Shown one piece after another: positions 50,001 to 56,255 of a stretch of DNA of 64,000 nt. A program made the position numbers and the translations under genes. Location: assembly GCA_002435785.1 (NCBI GenBank), contig DIUC01000035.1:26957-90956 (forward strand), in the 5' to 3' direction. The notes under the pieces were generated by a model. The model saw only the letters and a list, made by a program, of their open reading frames with translations. It did no database searches and was not told where the DNA came from. Origin of the DNA: Saprospiraceae bacterium UBA6168 (GTDB taxonomy: Bacteria > Bacteroidota > Bacteroidia > Chitinophagales > Saprospiraceae). Each line of letters starts with the position of its first letter. Positions within the stretch are counted from its first letter, which is position 1.

Positions 50001-50574
50001 CTACTATCAGCGGATATTGAAGTGGTCGGTGCTGGCTGGAAGGTTGGCGGGTGCCACCTCCTTTGGGCAACAAAAAATCCTGTACATGCTCGGCGGCACG
50101 GACAACTGGATGTTCCCACAGTTCGACAACACCATCCCATTGCCCGCCAGCGACGATTTTGCGTTTAGGACCATCGCCACCAATGCCCGTGGCTTCAAGC
50201 TGAATGCCCGAAACGGCAACTCCTACGCCATTTTCAACGCCGAATTCAGGATGCCGATTTTCCGCTACCTCTTTCCCAGGAAGCAATCCAATTTTGTGCG
50301 AAACTTCCAGGTTATCGGCTTCTTCGACACAGGCTCGGCATGGGAGGGTATCAACCCCTTCAACGAACAAAGCCCACTGAACACTTGGGAAGGCACTGGC
50401 AACAACGTGAGCATCAAGGTCAACTACTTCCGTGACCCCATCATCTTCGGGTACGGCACTGGCATACGTACCCTTCTCTTTGGTTACATGGTGCGCCTCG
50501 ACTACGCCTGGGGCGTGGAGACGAGGGTGGTGCAGGCGCCAAGGCTGCATTTTTCCATAGGGATGGATTTTTAG
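47095..50574 (+). CDS. Giant TolB-like outer-membrane beta-barrel protein
   Basis: 1159 residues. Signal peptide ~1-19. Residues ~30-260 resemble a peptidase_MA-like (gluzincin) domain: NFITYWYGEGRLIGQ, VYTDITDLKQSNIG, REGVASVYLNAMLFG and MMNLPEWFKDGLISYVGEEW; the HExxH motif is not present, so it is probably inactive. A PD40/TolB-type propeller follows (~290-560; LKISPDGLKIAYVINEIGK, LIAWSPTNMELAIMYE). A long linker (~600-760) leads to a C-terminal barrel (~770-1159) ending LLFGYMVRLDYAWGVETRVV plus FSIGMDF, with the terminal aromatic of outer-membrane proteins. It probably spans the outer membrane with a large periplasmic part. No named orthologue recognised. Confidence 0.75.
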   Translation: MRIIYPLLLLLAMAASAIGQTTQTEFGKNRVQFNNDFAEWSQYESRNFITYWYGEGRLIGQSVVQMAEHDFYEIQGILEHRMNDKIEIIVYTDITDLKQSNIGSEEAFVNSGGQTKIVGNKMFVYFNGDHNDLRRQVREGVASVYLNAMLFGSNLQEIVQNAVMMNLPEWFKDGLISYVGEEWSSELDNQLRDLFLSGKYDDFEAMADAHPELAGHALWYYISQHYGHSTVSNLLYLTRINRSIESGFLYVLGSTYFKTTGNWFAFFQKRYEVEAKEFGQSPGKEITIKNKRKMPISQLKISPDGLKIAYVINEIGKQRVWVQDLATGDRKLVFKSGSRNAIQATDYNYPLIAWSPTNMELAIMYERRNIVKLLRYNLLTKERVTDVMPTQFQRIYSMDYISPNDFVLSAAVRGQSDLFLYFTLNRQSQRLTTDIWDDLDASFVQVKGQRGILFASNRPDSLNTNVVLDSVLPIQNFDIFYLNLDSVGFNRNGELVQVTHTSFANERQPVAIDSTWFSFVSDETGVYNRKTGYLEDYIHHLETVIVFKDGTEMRLHADTIISAKLDSVALSQLDSVWTDTIVKQRAVNHFTTNYDRNILEQSKARRSSRFVEMQHREERLRVFLSEMAPEAIENPGLTNHQKRRVQVVSGPKPTKISPPKKTTLDEVGKYPIDATKLPREKQDTGKIDLDNYLFQSEFDDDEVPTRTTPAPNKETVQPEVSPEVVQPLVYSSIAQEDALRQKLQAFRPSRIIPYRLKFRTDYVTTQLDNGILFDGLNSYSGVPQDFGYPLPGILLKANFKDLLEDYEFEGGIRVPTSFNGAEYFLTYHDKKKRLDKRWAAYYRRLRFTLDNTPPPIKYDNRIFLTQYQLRYPLDVFTSLRATATLRFDNSTMLSTDAATLNTPNMEEQRIGIKIEYVFDNTLDIALNVKNGTRYKVFAELVKGLQVDVGENPQFKVNEGFMTVLGADFRYYQRILKWSVLAGRLAGATSFGQQKILYMLGGTDNWMFPQFDNTIPLPASDDFAFRTIATNARGFKLNARNGNSYAIFNAEFRMPIFRYLFPRKQSNFVRNFQVIGFFDTGSAWEGINPFNEQSPLNTWEGTGNNVSIKVNYFRDPIIFGYGTGIRTLLFGYMVRLDYAWGVETRVVQAPRLHFSIGMDF

Positions 50575-50668
50575 CCTACCGGACTGGCAGTTGGTGGTGT
50601 GATAGGATGCTGTTCGTTGCAAATGCAGCTACTCCGCTGTTGGCGCTTCTATTTTTAACCTTGGGTGG

Positions 50669-51664
50669 TCAAAGCCACCCATGCTCTTTGTACCAAGCCA
50701 GCGTCTCCACCAGCCCTTCTTCTAAATCATATTGGGGCTGATAGTTCAAGTCTTCTTTCAATGGCTCGATGTCGCATTTCCAGTTCAGGCTTTCGAGGAT
50801 GCGCACCTTTTCGAGGTTGAGCGGGGGGTAGTTGCCAGTAGCTTTGCCTACTTGCTCCATTGCCCAAGCAATGCTGCGGATGAGTGTGACCGGGATGTGG
50901 AAGCGCAGCGTTTTCTTACCCAAAATCTGTCTGGCCGTCCGGCCAATATCCTGCTGTGAGTAGTACCGCCCGTCGGAGACGAAATAGCTTTTTCGGGAAA
51001 CATCGCTGGAGGTCGTCGCATCAAGTACCGCACGGGCGAGGTCTTTCACGTACACGAACGCAAGGTGCTGCCGCCGGAAGCCGATATAACCCTCCACGTG
51101 GCGGTTTATCAGTTTGAAAAAAGTGAGGATTTCCTTTTCCCGTGGGCCGTACACACCTGTAGGTCGCATGATGACGTATGGAAATTCGGGCAAACTGGCC
51201 AAGTATTGCTCTGAGGCAAGTTTTGCTACCCCGTAAGTGTTGATGGGTTGGCGGGGGTCATCTTCCTTCAAAAAATCGGTGAGGTCATTGCTGGCCACTG
51301 GGCCATAGCTGGCGGCGCTGCTGATGTAGGTAAACTTTTCCAGTGGCTCGCCCGAAGCTTGAATAGCCTCCACGAAGTTTTTGGTGTAATCGAAGTTCAC
51401 CCGCATGTAGTCCGTGAGCTTAGGTGCCGAAACCACCCCTGCATTATGGATGACATAGTCGAACTCCTTACGCTTCATCAGGATGGACATTTGATCCTTG
51501 TCCTCGAAGTTCAGTTCCACGAAGTTGATGCGCTCGTCCTGCAAATATTCCTTACTGCTGGACTTTCGGATGCCAGCGTACACGTCAAGGTCGCGGCGAA
51601 GCGCCTCTTCCACGAGGTGGCTACCCACGAAACCAGATGCACCGGTGATGAGTAGTTTTTTCAT
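50669..51664 (-). CDS. Extended SDR, probable ceramide reductase (CerR-like)
   Basis: 331 residues: nucleotide-binding ITGASGFVGSHLVEEAL (~5-21), HNAGVVSA, catalytic SSAASYGP and YGVAKLASEQY (Tyr-x3-Lys), MRPTGVYGPRE. It belongs to the NAD-dependent epimerase/dehydratase class. The context of serine palmitoyltransferase, a large GNAT protein and a PAP2 protein on the same strand matches bacterial dihydroceramide loci, in which an extended SDR reduces 3-oxo-ceramide. Its start overlaps the GNAT stop by four bases. General SDR assignment is firm; the ceramide role is inference from context. Confidence 0.75.
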   Translation of the reverse strand: MKKLLITGASGFVGSHLVEEALRRDLDVYAGIRKSSSKEYLQDERINFVELNFEDKDQMSILMKRKEFDYVIHNAGVVSAPKLTDYMRVNFDYTKNFVEAIQASGEPLEKFTYISSAASYGPVASNDLTDFLKEDDPRQPINTYGVAKLASEQYLASLPEFPYVIMRPTGVYGPREKEILTFFKLINRHVEGYIGFRRQHLAFVYVKDLARAVLDATTSSDVSRKSYFVSDGRYYSQQDIGRTARQILGKKTLRFHIPVTLIRSIAWAMEQVGKATGNYPPLNLEKVRILESLNWKCDIEPLKEDLNYQPQYDLEEGLVETLAWYKEHGWL

Positions 51665-52791
51665 TCCGCCAACGGTTTTTCGTACATCCGATATCGCTTG
51701 TAGGGTTTCATTCCAGCGTGTTCTACCCCTTTTTTCATCATCTCATTGTTATCCAAAATCCAAGATGCCTCGCCGTGCGTATGGCCCAGTTCAATGCCTT
51801 TGCTCAGGATTTTTGCATAAAAAATACCCTCAATGCCCATCTTCCTGTACTCCGGCAACACGCCCAGCAGGATGACCCGCACACTTTTTATCTTGCTTTT
51901 TTGTAGCAACAATTTAAAAATGCCGAAAGGGAAAAGCCTGCCCCGCTTGATGTTTTTGGCAACGGTGTTGATGTCCGGCACGGCGAGCGCAAAGCCCACG
52001 AGCCTACCTTCGTGCTCTGCAAATATGGCAAACCGGGGGTCAATGACCATCTTCAGCCCCTCGGCCATGTGGTCGAACTCGGCGTCGGTCGGCGGCACGA
52101 AGCCCCAATTTTTGTCCCAAGAGCCTAAGTAAACTTTGCGGACGTTCACCAATTCCTCTTTAAACTTGCGCATATCGGGATTGCGGAAGGTGATGCCCTT
52201 GCCTGCCAACCGCTCTTGTATCCGTTGGGAAAGCTCCAGTGATTTGCGGTTGGTGGTGGCGTGGGTGCCGTGGTAGGCCAACAAGTCCATTTGTTTTTGG
52301 AAGCCGTAGCGCTCCAAGAATTCGGCGTAGTAGGGCTTGTTGTAAGTCATCATGATGACCGGAGGTCTGTCGAAGCCCTCCACCAGCAGGCCCGCCGTAT
52401 CGTTGGTGCTGAAATTGGCAGGGCCGATTACGTCGTCCAACCCCTCTTTTTTCAGCCAGTTGCAGGCCGTGTCAAGGAGGAGTTTGGCTACTTCGTAATC
52501 CTCAATCACATCGAAAAAACCAAAGAACCCTGCATTTGCGCTAGCAAATTCATTGTAGTTGTTGTTGCGGATGGCGGCGATGCGGCCAACTATCTTTTCG
52601 TTGCGAAGCGCCAAAAACAACTGGGCCTTGGAGTGTTGGAAAAACGGGTTGCTCTTTTCGCTGAGCAGGTCTTTTTGCCCCAAGAAAATCTCCGGCACAT
52701 AGTTCGGGTCGCCCTCGAACAGGTCATGCGGGAAATCTATGAAGCGCTTTTTCCACTTCCAATCCTTGACTTCGAGGATGTTTGCTGACAT
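51661..52791 (-). CDS. Large GNAT-family acyltransferase, probable ceramide synthase
   Basis: 376 residues: a two-lobe GNAT protein. The N-terminal part has KSNPFFQHSKAQLFLALRNE and IVGRIAAIRNNNYNEF (beta-strands 2-4 region), then GFFDVIEDYEVAKLLLDTAC and IGPANFSTNDTAGLLVEGFD. The second lobe has RLVGFALAVPDINTVAKN and VRVILLGVLPEYRKMGIEGI, the Q/RxxGxG/A-type acyl-CoA loop. In Caulobacter and Bacteroides a GNAT-like protein acylates 3-ketosphinganine or sphinganine next to serine palmitoyltransferase; the context here fits that. It could also acylate an unrelated amine. Four-base overlap with the SDR gene downstream. Confidence 0.7.
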   Translation of the reverse strand: MSANILEVKDWKWKKRFIDFPHDLFEGDPNYVPEIFLGQKDLLSEKSNPFFQHSKAQLFLALRNEKIVGRIAAIRNNNYNEFASANAGFFGFFDVIEDYEVAKLLLDTACNWLKKEGLDDVIGPANFSTNDTAGLLVEGFDRPPVIMMTYNKPYYAEFLERYGFQKQMDLLAYHGTHATTNRKSLELSQRIQERLAGKGITFRNPDMRKFKEELVNVRKVYLGSWDKNWGFVPPTDAEFDHMAEGLKMVIDPRFAIFAEHEGRLVGFALAVPDINTVAKNIKRGRLFPFGIFKLLLQKSKIKSVRVILLGVLPEYRKMGIEGIFYAKILSKGIELGHTHGEASWILDNNEMMKKGVEHAGMKPYKRYRMYEKPLAE

Positions 52792-52811
52792 TTTTTGTTG
52801 TTTCGATTTGT

Positions 52812-53267
52812 TTATTCCCCCAACTCCACAAGGATTTGTTCAATCATCACATTTGAGACCCTGAAATCAGTTGCAATGATTTTCTCAAATACTGGCCTTA
52901 CAGAAGAAAGGATACCACGTTGCTTTGCACTGATGATTACACCCAGCGTTCCTGTGAAATCAATTTTCATGGAGGCTGCCATTTTCCTTGCTTTTTGGTC
53001 GTCGAGTATCAGGTAGCAATCACCCATTTCAACTGCAAGGGCTATGGCATTTGATTCGCCAACGTCTAAAGTTTCCTCCAAAATCAACACTAAGGAAGAT
53101 TGCGTTGGGGTACGAACAACAATCCAGGCAGGCAAAATTTGGCCGTATTCCTCGGCCACTGCTTGTGGTACAATGACCTCCCCAAAGACTTGATGAAGCA
53201 ACTCAAGCTGTCCAATTTTGCTCAATACAATGAGGCAAGATGCATCGGATATGACTACTTTACCCAT
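52812..53267 (-). CDS. DUF3368 PIN-like toxin
   Basis: 151 residues. VVISDASCLIVLSKIGQLELL (~4-24) gives the first PIN acidic residue; LDVGESNAIALAVEMG (~67-82, with Glu70) and CYLILDDQKARKMA (~84-97, Asp89/Asp90) give the other acidic positions; then FTGTLGVIISAKQRG. This is the DUF3368 class of VapC-like ribonucleases, paired with UPF0175 antitoxins. It overlaps the antitoxin gene by 13 bases and ends 20 bases before the GNAT gene. Confidence 0.88.
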   Translation of the reverse strand: MGKVVISDASCLIVLSKIGQLELLHQVFGEVIVPQAVAEEYGQILPAWIVVRTPTQSSLVLILEETLDVGESNAIALAVEMGDCYLILDDQKARKMAASMKIDFTGTLGVIISAKQRGILSSVRPVFEKIIATDFRVSNVMIEQILVELGE

Positions 53268-53497
53268 GCGTTTTTGATGTCACGTCGAAGGTCTTCGATG
53301 GAATCGGAGAAAATGGAGAACCCGTACTTGCCCATGATTTCGATGAATGCCCGCTTCGATAAGCCAGCCACTTCAGCAGCTTGGCCCAGCGAGAGCCGGC
53401 CGCGCTCGTAAAGCTCGCCAGCAAGGATGACTTTGGCGTCAAATTCCGAAATATAGGCCGATTCGGGTAGTTGTACTGAAAAGGTAGTCATGCCCAT
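53255..53497 (-). CDS. UPF0175 antitoxin
   Basis: 80 residues (78 if the start is 53491). The UPF0175 pattern is seen: AKVILAGELYERGRLSLGQAAEVAGLSKRAFIEIMGKYGF in pieces (~21-60), a small helix-turn-helix-like DNA-binding protein. It would repress its own operon and neutralise the DUF3368 toxin encoded downstream. A TAGATTTG -7 box lies at 53517-53524. The pair is inserted between two sphingolipid genes in the same orientation. Confidence 0.88.
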   Translation of the reverse strand: MGMTTFSVQLPESAYISEFDAKVILAGELYERGRLSLGQAAEVAGLSKRAFIEIMGKYGFSIFSDSIEDLRRDIKNAWVK

Positions 53498-53516
53498 CTC
53501 TAAAGATTTTTATTGG

Positions 53517-53524
53517 CAAATCTA
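53517..53524 (-). promoter_or_regulatory. Putative -7 box for the toxin-antitoxin pair
   Basis: TAGATTTG on the minus strand is a full TAnnTTTG match, 19 bases before the antitoxin ATG. It may also drive the downstream GNAT and SDR genes. Confidence 0.45.
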
Positions 53525-53543
53525 CAACTATTTAACTGCCCTT

Positions 53544-54755
53544 TCACACCTCTTGGCCCTTCAATATTTCCAGTTCCCGAGCCACCTTGGCCAGCTTGCC
53601 TATCGCTTCGTCAATCTGCTCGAACGTGTGCGTGGCCATGAGCGAGAACCGGATGAGGGTATCCTCTGGTGCCACGGCGGGTGTGATGACAGGGTTGACG
53701 AACACGCCCAAATCCTGCAACTGCCGGGTGAGCAGGAAGGTCTTGTTCACGTCCCGCACGTAAATGGGGATGATGGGCGTGGTGCTATGCCCAGTATCGA
53801 AGCCGAGGTCGTCCAACTGCTGCTTTGCATAGTGGGTATTAGCCCAAAGCTTTTCGATGCGCTCTGGCTCTTGTTGAATCAACTCCAGTGCAGCGATGAC
53901 TGCTGCTGCGTTGGCTGGTGCAATGCTGGCGCTGAAGATGAGCGACCGGGCGTTGTGCTTGATCCAGTTGGCAACTTCATGGCTGCAGGCGATGAAGCCG
54001 CCGATAGTTGCTAAAGATTTGGAAAAGGTGCCCATGATGAGGTCCACCTCGTCGGTAAGGCCGAAATGGTTGCAGGTGCCCTTGCCGAACTCGCCCATGA
54101 CGCCGAGGCCGTGCGCACAGTCCACCATGATGTTGGCGTTGTGCTGCTTCGCAATGCGTACGATTTCAGGCAGGTTGCACACATCGCCTTCCATGCTGAA
54201 CACGCCGTCGGTGACGATAAGGGCGAGGTCTTCCGGGCCCCGCTCTTTGCCAGCCCTCCCAAGCACGGTGTCAAGCGATTCCATGTTGTTGTGCTTGTAC
54301 TTTCGGGTGGTTGCGAAACTGAGGCGCGTACCATCTACAATGGAAGCGTGATTGGCGTCATCGGAGATGATGAAGTCTTTGCGACCCAAAATGGATGAGA
54401 GTACGCCAAGATTTACTTGCATGCCCGTGCTGAACACGATGGCTTCATCCTTGCCCACGAACTTTGCGAGCATGTCTTCCAGTTCGATGTGCAGGTCGAG
54501 GGTGCCGTTGAGGAAGCGGGAGCCAGCACAGCCGGAGCCGTACTTGTCCACGGCGGCCTTGGCGGCTTCCTTGAGCTTTGGGTGGTTGGTGAGGCCAAGA
54601 TAGCTGTTGGAGCCAAACATGAGCACTTTCTTGCCGTTCATCGTCACCACCGTGTCTTGGTCACTCTCGATGACCCGGAAGTAGGGGTACACGCCAGCCG
54701 CTTTTGCCTCTTGCGGAGCGGTGTACCGTTTCATTTTCTGTTGAAGCAAGTTCAT
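53544..54755 (-). CDS. spt: Serine palmitoyltransferase (alpha-oxoamine synthase)
   Basis: 403 residues. Alpha-oxoamine synthase landmarks: FGSNSYLGLTNHPKL (~47-61), GSGCAGSRFLNGTLDLHIELE (in pieces, ~73-93), DDANHASIVDG (~132-142), VTDGVFSMEGD, MVDCAHGLGVMGEFG (~210-224), the PLP lysine Lys246 in MGTFSKSLATIGGF. The YPYFRVIES start and DxAHGLGVMGEFG point to serine palmitoyltransferase over KBL or BioF. It condenses serine with palmitoyl-CoA to 3-ketosphinganine. In VD-C-AH the residue after Asp is Cys where Glu/Asp is usual. Context (PAP2, GNAT, SDR) supports sphingolipid synthesis. Confidence 0.85.
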   Translation of the reverse strand: MNLLQQKMKRYTAPQEAKAAGVYPYFRVIESDQDTVVTMNGKKVLMFGSNSYLGLTNHPKLKEAAKAAVDKYGSGCAGSRFLNGTLDLHIELEDMLAKFVGKDEAIVFSTGMQVNLGVLSSILGRKDFIISDDANHASIVDGTRLSFATTRKYKHNNMESLDTVLGRAGKERGPEDLALIVTDGVFSMEGDVCNLPEIVRIAKQHNANIMVDCAHGLGVMGEFGKGTCNHFGLTDEVDLIMGTFSKSLATIGGFIACSHEVANWIKHNARSLIFSASIAPANAAAVIAALELIQQEPERIEKLWANTHYAKQQLDDLGFDTGHSTTPIIPIYVRDVNKTFLLTRQLQDLGVFVNPVITPAVAPEDTLIRFSLMATHTFEQIDEAIGKLAKVARELEILKGQEV

Positions 54756-54800
54756 TTATTATGCTGTATTGAGTGTTTTTGCAAATGAATTCAACTGGAA

Positions 54801-54890
54801 TTATACCCTACTCTCAAAATCCAAATCGGGTATGCTTGAAAAATCCTTTTGGTTATTCGTGATTAGTTTCATGTCGTTTTCGATTGTTCC
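54801..54890 (-). pseudogene. Relic of a VapC-type PIN toxin C-terminus
   Basis: The minus strand reads TIENDMKLITNNQKDFSSIP, then DLDFESRV and a stop at 54801-54803. This is the typical last part of VapC toxins (IAATAIENDxxLxTxNxxDF-x-xIPxL). Upstream the same open frame continues to ~54951 but without PIN sequence, so only the tail survives. It sits between the PAP2 gene and spt. Confidence 0.7.
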
Positions 54891-54946
54891 CCACTTTTTT
54901 CGTGAACGCAACAAAGCTGCTTGTCCCATTAGCTTAAATTTAAAAG

Positions 54947-55867
54947 TCATGTTAAAATGGCCGCATACCGCCCCATCCACCCATCCACCCTTGACTTCAA
55001 AATTATCTTTTCAAAAACCAATATCGTCGCCACTGCGCAGGCTGCTCCGAGCAGCACGTCAATGATGTAGTGGTGCCGGGAATAAACGGCTGCCCACCAA
55101 ATTCCGAGTAAAATTACCAAAAACACGAAACTGGCAACTCGCAACCTCATTTTTACCCCAAAATACAATGTGATAAGGGGATAAGCCGAATGGAGCGAAG
55201 GTATGGCAGCAAACACGTTGGCGTTCTTGGCGTACATGCTGTGGAACAAATTCACCCCCAAGATGCGGTCAAAGTTCGCCAACCCCGCCTCATTGCCGGG
55301 GATTTTGAAGTTTTCCTCAAATCCGTGCAACTCAACGTACCACGGCGCTGCCGCCGGGTAGGCATAGTACAGCGCAAAGCCAAAAAGGTTTACCAGCAGG
55401 AAGGACAAGGAAAAATCGAGCAGCATCCGTTTGTCCTTGAAAAAAAGCCAGAGGGCGAAGGCAATTGGCACAGGCACCCAGCAGAGGTAAAACAAGCCAG
55501 AAGCTACGTCGGCCACCGGGTGGGTGTTGACGGCAAAGTACTCGTTGGGCGTCACCCGTTGGCCGTTGTACTGGAACCCAAACATTGCCTTTTCGATGTC
55601 GTAAGGCTCACGGACGTGTACGGGGTTGACTTCAAAGTTGGGGAGCACCCGCATGGAGTCATAAATCACCCAATAGATTGCGAAGAAAACGAGCGCCATC
55701 AGCACCTTGCGGGTGGTGCCGCTCCCAAAAAAAAGCCCGGTGCAAAGTGCCACGAATGCAAGATGGTCGTTGCGCAGCCCCACTACCAATGACACCCACA
55801 GCAGGTAAGCCACAGCAAGGCCCAGCACTACTGTTGTCTCTTTTTTTGGAAACCGCTCAAAAACCAT
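54947..55867 (-). CDS. PAP2-family membrane enzyme, Aur1/inositol-phosphorylceramide-synthase-like
   Basis: 306 residues from ATG 55867; an upstream extension is possible but lies over the promoter. About six membrane helices. The PAP2 motifs are IPSLHSAYPLITLYFG (PSxxH, ~220) and YSRHHYIIDVLLGAACA (SRxHYxxD, ~264-280), with FKDKRMLLDFSLSFLLV earlier. The tyrosine-rich HHY(I/F)xD version is that of the Aur1/PAP2_3 group, which transfers a phosphoryl head group from a phospholipid to ceramide. Beside spt it is a good candidate to make a phosphosphingolipid such as inositol phosphorylceramide. Alternatively it is a lipid phosphatase. Confidence 0.72.
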   Translation of the reverse strand: MVFERFPKKETTVVLGLAVAYLLWVSLVVGLRNDHLAFVALCTGLFFGSGTTRKVLMALVFFAIYWVIYDSMRVLPNFEVNPVHVREPYDIEKAMFGFQYNGQRVTPNEYFAVNTHPVADVASGLFYLCWVPVPIAFALWLFFKDKRMLLDFSLSFLLVNLFGFALYYAYPAAAPWYVELHGFEENFKIPGNEAGLANFDRILGVNLFHSMYAKNANVFAAIPSLHSAYPLITLYFGVKMRLRVASFVFLVILLGIWWAAVYSRHHYIIDVLLGAACAVATILVFEKIILKSRVDGWMGRYAAILT

Positions 55868-55970
55868 TTGACTTCGTTTGGTGGGTTTGAATCGAGATTT
55901 TCTGAAAGAAAAGGTCTCTTTTCTTCCTGTATTTTCCGTCAGCCCGAGCATAGCCGGGCAAAAAAGCACG

Positions 55971-55978
55971 CAAAGGTA
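55971..55978 (-). promoter_or_regulatory. Putative -7 box for the PAP2 gene
   Basis: TACCTTTG on the minus strand is a full TAnnTTTG match about 105 bases before the chosen ATG. Confidence 0.45.
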
Positions 55979-56121
55979 GCAACCAAGCCTTCATTTTTTA
56001 TGTGGTCTACCTCAAAGTTGGAAAATCTGTTTTTCTTGGGCTACCGAGTGGAATTTATGTACGGTTCTTCTTACAGGCCAAAAGGTGCCCTCCATTTTTC
56101 TTGGTTTTGTGACTGCCCGCA

Positions 56122-56253
56122 ATGCAACGTTTGAAAAACCGTTGTATCCCTTGCAACCAGATGGACAGCACGGCGTTCTTAAAAGTCAAGGGGAAGAACC
56201 TCTGTTTGGGTCCCGAATCCAAGCAGGATTGTTCCTACAACACAAACAATTGA
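56122..56253 (+). CDS. Possible 43-residue Cys-rich small protein
   Basis: An ORF of 43 codons begins MQRLKNRCIPCNQMDSTAFL and contains four Cys (C-x2-C, then C and C about 17-24 residues later), a zinc-knuckle-like spacing. Its stop lies two bases before the ATG of the CtpA-type peptidase, which would couple the two. No family recognised; it may be chance. The reading frame of the peptidase is also open through this region. Confidence 0.3.
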   Translation: MQRLKNRCIPCNQMDSTAFLKVKGKNLCLGPESKQDCSYNTNN

Positions 56254-56255
56254 CA

